Positions 54,671 to 62,684 of a DNA stretch of 64,000 nt are shown here, one piece after another. The notes beneath the pieces were generated by a model, which saw nothing but the letters and a program-made list of their open reading frames with translations, was not told the DNA's origin and did no database searches. The translations under genes were made by a program, and so were the position numbers. The number at the start of each line of letters is the position of its first letter. The stretch's first letter is position 1. The stretch comes from Halarcobacter sp. (GTDB taxonomy: Bacteria; Campylobacterota; Campylobacteria; Campylobacterales; Arcobacteraceae), in assembly GCF_963676935.1 (NCBI RefSeq), contig NZ_OY781470.1, positions 2,142,680 to 2,206,679 of the forward strand, in the 5' to 3' direction.

Positions 54671-57262
54671 CTATTTTCTTAGCTTTATTAAAAAAGATGC
54701 ACCTTTATAGGATTTATTTTTGTATATATATTCTTTGTTTTTAACTTCTATTGAACCATGCATATGTTTATCAATAATTTGTTTACACATATATAATCCT
54801 ATACCTGTACCTTGATATTGATGTTTTGTAGTAAAGTATGGCTCAAAAATCTTATCAATAATCTCTTCATCTATACCACCAGCACTATCTTTTATCTCAA
54901 TTATTATCTCATTTTTTTTATTTTTAACATCTATAAAAATGTACATATCAGAAGTATTATCTTCTTTAAATGCATCTTTTGAATTATTTACTATATTGAT
55001 TATAATTTGAATAAACTCTCCTTGGAAACTATCCAAACTAACATCTTCAATATTTTTAATAACCTCAATTTTTTTATTGTTTATATTGTAATTAAATATA
55101 TTAAGTGTTTTATCAATTGCATCCTTTATTTTAAACACTTGTTTTTTCTTATTTGGTTTGAAAAAATGCATAAAATCATCTATTGTTGTAGATAAATGGT
55201 TTGTAGTATCAATGATTTTTTCTAAGGTTTCATCTAAAAGTTTTTCATCAATTTTTCCATCAATCTCTTTTTTTACTTTTAATCCACTAGCTCCTGTAGA
55301 GATTACTGATAAAGGTTGTCTCCACTGATGTGCAATATTTTGTATCATCTCACCCATAGCTGCAAATTTTGATTGTTTTGTTAAAAGAGTATCTTTTTTT
55401 AGATTTTCATTTACCTCTTTTTTTACTCTTTCTTCTAATTCAAGATTTATTTTTTGTAACTCTTTTGTTTTTTCATCTACTTTTTCTTTTAATGTATTAT
55501 TCATTTTTCGTAAAAGTATCTGTTTATAAAGGAAAAAAGCCAAAATAAAGATGAACCCTATTAATACTTTCCAAAGTAAATCATAATCAAACTCTTTTTT
55601 ATATTCAATAGTTAACCACTTTTGAAGTATTTTATCTTTTTCCTCTTCAGATATAGACTCAACTGCTTTATTTAAAATCTTGTACATTAATAAATCGTTT
55701 TTTCTAACAGCAATTGATAAAGGTACAGATAGATTTAACTTAGCAGATATTTTTAACTTGTTAAACTCATTTTCTTGAATCTTATCCCATGAAGTTAAAA
55801 TCAAATCTATATGACCATAAAGTTCATCACTCTCAATCTTTTTTATACTTTCATCTATATTATTAACATCAACAAAATTATTATCAGGATATTTTTGTTT
55901 TAATGTTTTATTAAAAGAGTAATATTTATGAATTCCAATTTTTTTATCTTTTAAAACAGAGATATCATCAATAAAATTTCTATTATCTTTAGTAACTAAA
56001 ACTAAAGATATATCAATGATAGGTTTAGTAAAATTTGCAAAACTTCTTCTTTGAGATATATTTTGGGCAGAAGCTAAGATATTACATCTTCCACTTTTAA
56101 AATAATCCAAAGATTGTTTAAAATTCTTTGTTTCAACTAAATTAAAATTTAATGTGGTTTTTTCTTCAATTATTTTCATATAATCTGCAAAAAAACCTGA
56201 AAATTCATTGTTTTGTAAAAAACTATAAGGCTTGATATTAGGTACAATACACATATCTATTGATTTATTTTTATCAATATATTTATTTTCTTCTTTACTT
56301 AAAAAGATTTCAGAACCAGGTTTTAAAACTAATTTTTTAATATCTATTTGATTATCAATTAGCCCCATTACATTGTAAAGATCATATATTCTTTGAATTT
56401 TTTCTAATCTTATTTCACCCAATTTATTTACATTTGAAAACGCCATTGATTTTAGAACATCACCTTCATATTCTAAAGCTTTGATTGATAACTTTTGTTC
56501 ATTATATTTATTATAAATTAATTGAGAGGCTTCTTTTATATTTGAAAATGCATAATTCCAGCCTTTTAAAGCTGCTTCTTTAAAAGCCATTGCTGTTTTT
56601 AAATCATTATTTATTAAATCTTCACTTGTAATTAAAAAATCACTATACATATTAAAACCATAATCACTTGGTGCAAAAACATTGTAAGCTATATTCATAT
56701 TGTTTAAATCAAATGGAGTTTTTGATAAATATGCTGAGATTACATCTGTATTTCCATTGACTAAATCCATAATATCATGGCTATGCTCTAAAAAGTTCAA
56801 TTTTTTAAAATCTAAATTTTTAGATAGAAGCATTGCTTTAATCGATACTTCACTTGCATCATCTATTGTAGTCATAATTCTTTTATTTGCAAAATCTTCT
56901 ATATGATTAATAGCAGAATTTTTTAAAGATAATAAAACCAAAGGTGATTCTTGAAATAGTGCATATAATGCTACAATTTTTTTACCTGCAACTCTATCTA
57001 ATATCAAAGTCTCTCTTGCAACTGCAAAATCAGCTTTTTTTGAGTCTACTTCATCTACTGCGTTTATTCCAAAATTAAAGGGTTTAATTGTTACATCTAG
57101 TCCATAATCTTCAAAAAAACCTTTTTCTTTTGCTATATAATAACCTGCAAATTGAAATTGATTAAACCATGAAAGTTGTAGTGTAACTTTTTTTAACTGG
57201 TTTGCATTTAAACTAGTTATTAACAATAAAATAAAAACTATACTATATTTAATTTTATGCAT
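54671..57262 (-). CDS. Sensor histidine kinase with tandem NMT1/THI5-like and SBP_bac_3 sensor domains
   Basis: An 863-aa kinase. Residues 1-20 form a signal peptide. About 22-310 is an NMT1/THI5-like binding domain (KVTLQLSWFNQFQFAGYYIA, FEDYGLDVTIKPF). About 325-550 is a family 3 solute-binding domain (SIDMCIVPNIKPYSFLQNN, FADYMKIIEEKTTLNF). A membrane helix lies at about 565-583 (VLIGFIFILAFFLYK), then a coiled coil, the H-box MGEMIQNIAHQWRQPLSVI and HATPase_c with GTGIGLYMCKQII. No response regulator is adjacent. Ligands may be a thiamine-pyrimidine-like molecule and an amino acid. Confidence 0.88.
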   Translation of the reverse strand: MHKIKYSIVFILLLITSLNANQLKKVTLQLSWFNQFQFAGYYIAKEKGFFEDYGLDVTIKPFNFGINAVDEVDSKKADFAVARETLILDRVAGKKIVALYALFQESPLVLLSLKNSAINHIEDFANKRIMTTIDDASEVSIKAMLLSKNLDFKKLNFLEHSHDIMDLVNGNTDVISAYLSKTPFDLNNMNIAYNVFAPSDYGFNMYSDFLITSEDLINNDLKTAMAFKEAALKGWNYAFSNIKEASQLIYNKYNEQKLSIKALEYEGDVLKSMAFSNVNKLGEIRLEKIQRIYDLYNVMGLIDNQIDIKKLVLKPGSEIFLSKEENKYIDKNKSIDMCIVPNIKPYSFLQNNEFSGFFADYMKIIEEKTTLNFNLVETKNFKQSLDYFKSGRCNILASAQNISQRRSFANFTKPIIDISLVLVTKDNRNFIDDISVLKDKKIGIHKYYSFNKTLKQKYPDNNFVDVNNIDESIKKIESDELYGHIDLILTSWDKIQENEFNKLKISAKLNLSVPLSIAVRKNDLLMYKILNKAVESISEEEKDKILQKWLTIEYKKEFDYDLLWKVLIGFIFILAFFLYKQILLRKMNNTLKEKVDEKTKELQKINLELEERVKKEVNENLKKDTLLTKQSKFAAMGEMIQNIAHQWRQPLSVISTGASGLKVKKEIDGKIDEKLLDETLEKIIDTTNHLSTTIDDFMHFFKPNKKKQVFKIKDAIDKTLNIFNYNINNKKIEVIKNIEDVSLDSFQGEFIQIIINIVNNSKDAFKEDNTSDMYIFIDVKNKKNEIIIEIKDSAGGIDEEIIDKIFEPYFTTKHQYQGTGIGLYMCKQIIDKHMHGSIEVKNKEYIYKNKSYKGASFLIKLRK

Positions 57263-57319
57263 ATTTATCTTTAATCTTAAAATCTTCTTTATATTAGCTA
57301 AAGGTTTATAAAATAAAAT

Positions 57320-58585
57320 TTAGCTTTTAATATTACTAATCGCTTCAACCATTGTTTTTACTACTTTTCTAAGTTCATCTTCACTTATTATATATGCAAC
57401 TATTGAATAAATAAGTTTCCCAAAAGGTCTAATCCAAACCCCTTTTTGAACACAATAATCTTGAATATATTGAGCATGAGAATTATCTTTTAATTCTATT
57501 ACACCTATTACTCCAATATTTCTTACACTTTTTACAAGCTTTAAACCTTTTGCTTTTTCTAACTCTTCACTAAATATTTTTTCTATATTATTTACTTTTG
57601 ATTTCCAATCCATTTGAGTCAATAAATTAATACTTTCAATAGCTACACTACAAGCAAGTGGATTTCCCATAAATGTTGGGCCATGCATTAGTGCACCCAA
57701 TTTAGAGTTTGAAATTGTATCACTAATATTTTTTGAAGTAATCATAGCAGCCATAGTCATATAACCACCAGTTAAAGCTTTTCCTACTGTCATAATATCT
57801 GGTTTGACATCTGCCCACTGGCATGCAAACATTTTTCCTGTATGACCAAATCCGGTTGCTATCTCATCAGCTATCATTATAAGTTCATATTTATCACAAA
57901 GTTCTCTAACTTTTTTTACATATGAAGGATTGTATATTCTCATACCACCTGCACCTTGAACAATTGGTTCTATAATAATCCCAGCACACTCTTTTTGATG
58001 TTTTTCAACACACTCTTCTAAAGCTTTAATAGATTCACTGCAATCACTATCAAAACCAATTTCAGGTGCTTTTGTAAATATATGTTTTGGTAAATAAGAA
58101 CCATAAATAGAGTGCATAGAATTTTGTGGGTCACAAACACTCATTGCAGCTAAAGTATCTCCATGATAAGCATGTTCTAAAGATATAAATTTATATCTTT
58201 TTTTTCCTTGAGCTTCTTGATATTGAATTGCTGTTTTAAGTGCAACCTCAACAGATACAGAACCTGAATCACATAAAAAGACACTATTTAATCCAGTAAG
58301 TTCACATAATTGCTTAGAAAGTATTGCCGCTTTTTCATGGCTTAAACCACCAAACATAATATGTGGCATAATATCAACTTGTTTTTTTAAAGCATCATTT
58401 AATTTTTCATTATTATATCCATGAATTGCACTCCACCATGAACTCATACCATCAATCAATTCACTTCCATCATCTAAAAATATCTTAGTTTTATCAGTTT
58501 TTACTACAGGTAAAATAGAAGTTTTTGAAGGTAAAGAGTTATATGGATGCCAAACATGTTTTTTATCAATCTCTTGCCAATTCAT
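57320..58585 (-). CDS. bioA: Adenosylmethionine-8-amino-7-oxononanoate aminotransferase
   Basis: PLP-dependent aminotransferase making 7,8-diaminopelargonate in biotin synthesis. The N-terminal DKKHVWHPYNSLP is characteristic of BioA, as are MSSWWSAIHGYN and GGLSHEKAA. The PLP-site region is EPIVQGAGGMRIY, IADEIATGFGHTGKMFACQ and the Schiff-base Lys in TVGKALTGGYM. The 421-aa length is normal. Other bio genes are not in the window. An inverted repeat lies upstream (58624-58642). Confidence 0.95.
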   Translation of the reverse strand: MNWQEIDKKHVWHPYNSLPSKTSILPVVKTDKTKIFLDDGSELIDGMSSWWSAIHGYNNEKLNDALKKQVDIMPHIMFGGLSHEKAAILSKQLCELTGLNSVFLCDSGSVSVEVALKTAIQYQEAQGKKRYKFISLEHAYHGDTLAAMSVCDPQNSMHSIYGSYLPKHIFTKAPEIGFDSDCSESIKALEECVEKHQKECAGIIIEPIVQGAGGMRIYNPSYVKKVRELCDKYELIMIADEIATGFGHTGKMFACQWADVKPDIMTVGKALTGGYMTMAAMITSKNISDTISNSKLGALMHGPTFMGNPLACSVAIESINLLTQMDWKSKVNNIEKIFSEELEKAKGLKLVKSVRNIGVIGVIELKDNSHAQYIQDYCVQKGVWIRPFGKLIYSIVAYIISEDELRKVVKTMVEAISNIKS

Positions 58586-58623
58586 ATAAATCCTTAGTAT
58601 ATATTAATAATATTCTAACTAAA

Positions 58624-58642
58624 AAGTGATATTTTATCACTT
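58624..58642. promoter_or_regulatory. Inverted repeat AAGTGATA-TTT-TATCACTT upstream of bioA
   Basis: Perfect 8-bp arms with a 3-base spacer in the divergent bioA / small-ORF region. GTGATA-like half-sites recur nearby (ATATCAC at 58654-58660; AAGTGATA at 58706-58713). It may be an operator for the divergent promoters. BirA here lacks a DNA-binding domain, so a different repressor would be needed. It does not match the E. coli bio operator. Confidence 0.4.
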
Positions 58643-58752
58643 ATATACTATTTATATCACATTTTAATGGTTACAAATTGGATACAGATAAATCAAGTTA
58701 AGCAAAGTGATAATTTGCCATTATTCCATAAATTTATTTTTGGAGAGTACAA

Positions 58753-58971
58753 ATGTCATTTATTCCTGTATCTGTACAACTTTTAAATGCAATAAAATCA
58801 AATAATGCAATTGAAGTTAAAGAATTAATTTTAAATTCAGATTCAAGAAGAGAGTTAATAACTGAACATATATCATATTATGGTAAAGATTTTTTAATAA
58901 ACCTTTTACCTCAATTTAGAAGTAAAGGTTTAGTTACAAATATTAAATTGTTATTAAATATTGAAGATTAA
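58753..58971 (+). CDS. Small hypothetical protein, 72 aa
   Basis: An unrecognised soluble, mainly helical protein: MSFIPVSVQLLNAIKSNNAI, KELILNSDSRRELITEHI, and a C-terminal GLVTNIKLLLNIED. The first half is faintly like a single ankyrin/TPR-like helical hairpin. RBS GGAG lies ten bases before the ATG. It ends 3 bases from the convergent mgsA stop. The clear RBS and intact frame make it a probable real gene. Confidence 0.6.
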   Translation: MSFIPVSVQLLNAIKSNNAIEVKELILNSDSRRELITEHISYYGKDFLINLLPQFRSKGLVTNIKLLLNIED

Positions 58972-58974
58972 AGA

Positions 58975-59391
58975 TTATACTTTTCTATTTTGATATTTTG
59001 ACCAATCAGGCATCTCATGAATATACCCTTCAAATAGAGGTGATGAAATAATAAAATCAGCTGTTTGTCTGTTTGTAGCTATTGGTATTCTATAAGTATC
59101 ACATATACGTCTAAGAGCTGTAATATCTGGTTCATGGGGTTGTTGTGCCATGGGATCAACAAAGAAAAATAGAATATCTAGTTTAGCTTCAGCAATCATA
59201 GCTCCAATTTGTTGATCTCCACCTAAGGGACCTGATTTTAAACAATGAACACCAAAACCTTTTTCTTGTAAAAGTCTTCCTGTTGTTCCTGTAGCATATA
59301 TCACATGTTTATGGAGAGTTCCTTTGTTAAATAGTGACCACTCTATTAAATCATGTTTTAGATTATCATGAGCTACTAATGCAATATTCAT
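58975..59391 (-). CDS. mgsA: Methylglyoxal synthase
   Basis: Converts dihydroxyacetone phosphate to methylglyoxal, a bypass that releases phosphate. The 138-aa protein carries NIALVAHDNLKHDLIEW at the N-terminus, YATGTTGRLL for phosphate binding, the catalytic Asp region SGPLGGDQQIGAMIAE, and FFFVDPMAQQPHEPDI. All are conserved. It lies 31 bases after a hydroxyacid dehydrogenase gene, possibly functionally linked. Confidence 0.96.
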   Translation of the reverse strand: MNIALVAHDNLKHDLIEWSLFNKGTLHKHVIYATGTTGRLLQEKGFGVHCLKSGPLGGDQQIGAMIAEAKLDILFFFVDPMAQQPHEPDITALRRICDTYRIPIATNRQTADFIISSPLFEGYIHEMPDWSKYQNRKV

Positions 59392-59422
59392 TTTCTAACC
59401 TTTTTCTTTTTTATTTGATATT

Positions 59423-60343
59423 TTAATACCCTTTATTTCTATCTATTATATTATAAGGGATTAAATTTTTGCTTACTCTTTTAAAATTTTCAATAATTTG
59501 CATAGAAACTGAGTTTGGATCAGTCAATGATGCACTATGTGGAGTAACAATAATATTTGGATGAGTCCATAGTAAACTCTCTTTGGGTAATGGTTCTTTT
59601 TCAAATACATCTAAAATAGCTCCATTTAAATGTTTTGAATCTAAAACTTCTAATAAATCATCTTCAACTAGATGTGAACCTCTTCCTACATTTATAATAT
59701 AAGCATTTTTATTTAGTTTATAAAACAGGTTTTTATTTAAAATCCCTTTTGTATCTTTTGTAAGAGGAAGCAGGTTTATTAGAATATCAACTCCATCTAA
59801 AAATTCATCAAGATTTGTAAATGTTTCCATATCTTGTATCTGTTTTTTTGAATTTGAAAAACCTTTTACAGAGAATCCAAACTTATTAAATCTATTAGAG
59901 ATTTCACCTCCAAGTTGTCCTAATCCCATAAAACCTATTGTATAATCTTCAATTGAGTTTAAAGTTAGTTGTTCCCATTTTGATTCTTTTTGTAAAGAAA
60001 TATATTTATAATGATTTGTAACTATATTTAAAACTGTACACAATAAATACTCCCACATAGAAGAAACTAACTTTTCATCAACAACTTTTGTTATATACAC
60101 ATCTTTAGAGATTGTATCATTACTTAAAATATGGTCAACCCCTGCTCCCATAGATGCAATACATTTTAAGTTTTTAAATTCAGCAAAGTCTATATCAAGC
60201 TTTGACCAAACAAGAGCAAAAGTGATTTTATCTTTATTTTTTACATTAGGATATACTTCAATTTCAATATTAGAATCAAGTTGTTTTAGATTGTCTACCC
60301 AAGTCTCAATTCCTTTTTCTTTTGTGACAATTAATAATCCCAT
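59423..60343 (-). CDS. D-2-hydroxyacid dehydrogenase (GhrA-like)
   Basis: A 306-aa NAD(P)-dependent dehydrogenase that probably reduces glyoxylate or hydroxypyruvate. The nucleotide motif is IGFMGLGQLGGEISNRF (about 135-150). The catalytic region has INVGRGSHLVEDDLLEVLDS (Arg), DVFEKEPLP (Glu) and TPHSASLTDP (His). The layout is closest to GhrA in length and C-terminus. It is probably co-transcribed with mgsA. Substrate preference is inferred. Confidence 0.87.
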   Translation of the reverse strand: MGLLIVTKEKGIETWVDNLKQLDSNIEIEVYPNVKNKDKITFALVWSKLDIDFAEFKNLKCIASMGAGVDHILSNDTISKDVYITKVVDEKLVSSMWEYLLCTVLNIVTNHYKYISLQKESKWEQLTLNSIEDYTIGFMGLGQLGGEISNRFNKFGFSVKGFSNSKKQIQDMETFTNLDEFLDGVDILINLLPLTKDTKGILNKNLFYKLNKNAYIINVGRGSHLVEDDLLEVLDSKHLNGAILDVFEKEPLPKESLLWTHPNIIVTPHSASLTDPNSVSMQIIENFKRVSKNLIPYNIIDRNKGY

Positions 60344-60441
60344 AATTAAATACCTTTTGTTTTTTTAGATTATATGAAGGTGAGATTAAAGTTAGATTAG
60401 ATGAATAAAAAATATAAATGATTTTTTGTATTTATTAAAGA

Positions 60442-60960
60442 TTATTTTAAAGATATATTTGTAAGTAATTCATCTCGTGCAATTGTTATTTTAATAAACT
60501 CTTCATGGCTTCCACCAACGTCAGGATGCGTAGTTTTGGCAAGTTTTCTAAAGGCCTCTTTGATTTGAGCTTCACTAAGTTCTTGATCTAAGGGTAGCAG
60601 TAAAAGATTACGATATTTTATATCAATGTCTATTTGTAAAGTTTGTTTGTTTCTATTGTATTTGTTGATTTCATCATAAAATCTATTTTGGGTTCGTTGT
60701 TGTTTTATGAAAGATTCCTTTTGAAGATTTATCCTCTCCTTATGCCAAAAGTTCTGAGTCATAACCATGCAAGCTTCGAAATATATTTTTCCTTTATTGT
60801 AAAGTTCGTTTAAACAAAAGGGTCCTACCATTTCATATGGTGTATCTAAATATGCTATTTTATTTTCTTTGTCTACTTCACCGATGGTTACGAAATCTTT
60901 TAGATTTAATTCGCTGTTGTAGATGATGAAACTTTCGTATAAATAGTTTTCTTCTTCCAT
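60442..60960 (-). CDS. J-domain protein (C-terminal DnaJ domain)
   Basis: A 172-aa protein whose last about 60 residues form a J domain: LSEAQIKEAFRKLAKTTHPD contains the HPD tripeptide, followed by GGSHEEFIKITIARDELL. The N-terminal about 110 residues are unrecognised (NYLYESFIIYNSELNLKDFV; GPFCLNELYNKGKIYFEACM). It should stimulate a DnaK-type ATPase toward a specific client. It lies beside the IS110 region and is divergent from the transposase. Confidence 0.78.
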   Translation of the reverse strand: MEEENYLYESFIIYNSELNLKDFVTIGEVDKENKIAYLDTPYEMVGPFCLNELYNKGKIYFEACMVMTQNFWHKERINLQKESFIKQQRTQNRFYDEINKYNRNKQTLQIDIDIKYRNLLLLPLDQELSEAQIKEAFRKLAKTTHPDVGGSHEEFIKITIARDELLTNISLK

Positions 60961-61021
60961 ATTAGAGTACTTTCTTTTTTGTTTTTATTTTTTATATGCA
61001 AGAAGTGTACTTATAGATTTT

Positions 61022-61181
61022 AGGAGTTGGACACTCCTCTTGGTCTCTTGTACTCACGACGTGAGTACGCTTTCATACTTTTTAGTTGTAAAAGTATGGC
61101 CTGTGCTTGCACTCTCTTTGAGAAAAAGCAACCAGACGGTTGTTGAAGGCGAAGCTTCCCTACAGTTTGCTAATGATTTCC
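61022..61181. other. Hairpin-rich, higher-GC non-coding segment left of the IS110 element
   Basis: Composition is less AT-rich than its surroundings. Three perfect hairpins follow one another: AGGAGT/ACTCCT (61022-61038), GTACTCACG/CGTGAGTAC (61050-61068) and CATACTTTT/AAAAGTATG (61074-61098). Bases 61132-61181 have a diverged copy on the opposite strand at 62543-62581 beyond the transposase. The open frame here (61040-61225) needs a TTG start, has no RBS and is not convincing. It may be a structured RNA, a repeat cassette or the remnant of an earlier element. Confidence 0.5.
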
Positions 61182-61246
61182 TGACCTGCGGAACTTATAT
61201 AATACATTTAAGGGAATATAGTTAATATATTTCCAAAGAGTTTGAA

Positions 61247-61440
61247 AGATAATATATCGTTGCGGAACTAAAGCAATTATAAAAAATAATTTATAATTAG
61301 CTTGATGGCGAGTTTGATAGTTATACTTTAAATTTGAGTGGCAACAAGAACAGTTTTATAACTAGTTCGTATTTTATAAGTCTAAAGTTTGTATAACAAT
61401 TATCAGGTAGGAGAAATCCTACCCTAACGAACTCTTTATC
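61247..61440 (+). ncRNA. Candidate IS110 bridge RNA region upstream of the transposase
   Basis: The non-coding stretch directly upstream of the IS110 transposase can fold. AGTTCGT (61364-61370) pairs with ACGAACT (61427-61433) and encloses GGTAGGA-GAAA-TCCTACC (61406-61423). GTGGCAAC (61338-61345) reappears at 62475-62482, near the expected right end, as a donor guide should. IS110-type elements encode such a guide RNA in the left end. The exact RNA ends cannot be set from sequence alone. Confidence 0.5.
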
Positions 61441-61460
61441 CTAAAATAAAGGTTCTAGAA

Positions 61461-62432
61461 ATGTATTCTATCGGATTAGATGTAAGTAAGTCAACAATTA
61501 ATGTTTATATTCCAATAAATGATTTAGATTTAATTATTGATAATAGTTTAAATGGAATAAAAAGTTTGTACTCTAAACTAAAAAAGCTTTATAAAAAAGA
61601 GATAGATAAATTAGTATTTGTTTATGAACCAACAGCTAATTATTCATTTCTTTTAAAACAGTTTTGTTCAAACAAAAATATAAAAAGTTTTATAGTAAAT
61701 CCTAAAAAAAGTGCTAGCTTTGCAAAAGTAATGGGATATAGAAATAAAAATGATATAAAAGATGCACAGCTTTTATCTAAAATGATTGTTACAGCTAAAG
61801 ATAAAGATATTAAAATACCTATTGTAGATACCATAGAAGAAGAATTAAAAGAGCTTATTTCTGGATATAAATTAATTATTAAACAACAAGTTATAACTAA
61901 AAACCATATAGCTGCTTTAAAAGCAAAAAAAGATAAAAGCTATTTGATAAAAGAGTTTGAATTACAATATCAATTTTTAAAAAAACAAGAACAAAAAATT
62001 ATCAAAAAAATAAAATCAATCATAAAAAAAGATGAGAAACTTCAACAATCATTTAATAATTTGCAAACAATTGATGGTATAGGAGAAATATCTTCAATTG
62101 TATTACTTATACATTTTATTCAATATAAAAATGCTAATCAAAAACAGATAGTATCTTTAGCAGGATTAGATCCAATAGAAAAAAGTTCAGGTATATCAGT
62201 TAATGGAAAAACAAAAATATCAAAAGCAGGTTCAAAAATATGTAGAGGTACTTTGTTTATGCCAGCAATGACATCAATAAGAAATAACGAAAGATTAAAA
62301 AAGTTTTATGATAGACTAAAAGAAAATGGAAAACATACTACAGTTATACAAGTAGCAATTATGAGAAAACTATTAGTTATTGCTCATGCCGTATATAAAA
62401 ATAATGTACCATATGATTCAGAAAAAATTTAA
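61461..62432 (+). CDS. IS110-family transposase (serine/DEDD recombinase)
   Basis: A 323-aa intact transposase. The N-terminal RuvC-like domain has the DEDD set: D7 (IGLDVSK), E56 (FVYEPTANY), D98 and D101 (NKNDIKDAQLL). The C-terminal Tnp_20 domain has LQTIDGIGEISSIVLL, SLAGLDPIEKSSG and the nucleophile Ser S258 in ISKAGSKICR. RBS AAAGG precedes the ATG. A coiled, Lys-rich middle part links the domains. The long upstream non-coding stretch favours the IS110 rather than the IS1111 subgroup. Confidence 0.93.
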   Translation: MYSIGLDVSKSTINVYIPINDLDLIIDNSLNGIKSLYSKLKKLYKKEIDKLVFVYEPTANYSFLLKQFCSNKNIKSFIVNPKKSASFAKVMGYRNKNDIKDAQLLSKMIVTAKDKDIKIPIVDTIEEELKELISGYKLIIKQQVITKNHIAALKAKKDKSYLIKEFELQYQFLKKQEQKIIKKIKSIIKKDEKLQQSFNNLQTIDGIGEISSIVLLIHFIQYKNANQKQIVSLAGLDPIEKSSGISVNGKTKISKAGSKICRGTLFMPAMTSIRNNERLKKFYDRLKENGKHTTVIQVAIMRKLLVIAHAVYKNNVPYDSEKI

Positions 62433-62484
62433 TTTTATTATAAATTTTATATGGAATTTTTATATTCTTTTAAGGTGGCAACTC

Positions 62485-62519
62485 GATATAAAACGTGATA
62501 TTCAATCACCTTTTATATC
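62485..62519. repeat. Hairpin next to the IS110 right end
   Basis: GATATAAAA (62485-62493) pairs with TTTTATATC (62511-62519), with inner GTGA/TCAC pairing across one C-C mismatch. It starts 2 bases after the GTGGCAAC block. It could be the palindromic target of the insertion or part of the flanking repeat. Many IS110/IS1111 elements prefer palindromes. Confidence 0.5.
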
Positions 62520-62542
62520 TCAGACAGTCCTCGGTCTTTTTC

Positions 62543-62581
62543 GGAAATAATTATCAAACTTCCGGCTTCAACAAAGTCTGG
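62543..62581 (-). repeat. Inverted, diverged copy of the 61132-61181 sequence
   Basis: Read on the minus strand, this 39-base segment aligns with 61132-61181 at 33 matching positions if a 10-base gap is allowed. Shared blocks are CCAGAC, TTGTTGAAG, GTTTG, TAAT and ATTTCC. The two copies lie in opposite orientation on both sides of the transposase. Bases 62582-62684 are AT-rich with nothing else I can support. Confidence 0.55.
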
Positions 62582-62684
62582 AAAAAAAAAGTTCAAATTA
62601 TCATTTGTAAATTTACTAAATAGAAATTAGAAATCTAAACAAATCAAAAATGGAAATGTCCTTATACACCTTTTATTCCAAAAA

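Larger units (their letters stand above)
61247..62482 (+). mobile_element. IS110-family insertion sequence, approximate limits
   Basis: Limits are estimates. The left limit is placed ahead of the foldable upstream region and the right limit at the GTGGCAAC block that is shared with it. IS110 elements lack terminal inverted repeats and target duplications, so exact ends need an empty-site comparison. The transposase is complete, so the element may be active. Confidence 0.5.

Noticed and set aside
61040-61225. Open frame of 61 codons beside the IS110 element
   Set aside because: It needs a TTG start with no RBS, runs through the three perfect hairpins and the inverted repeat copy, and has no recognisable protein motif. 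Treated as structured non-coding DNA.
61247-62581. CRISPR array or IS200/IS605-type omega RNA
   Set aside because: There are no regularly spaced direct repeats, and the only nuclease-like gene is a clear IS110 DEDD transposase with no TnpB or Cas gene.
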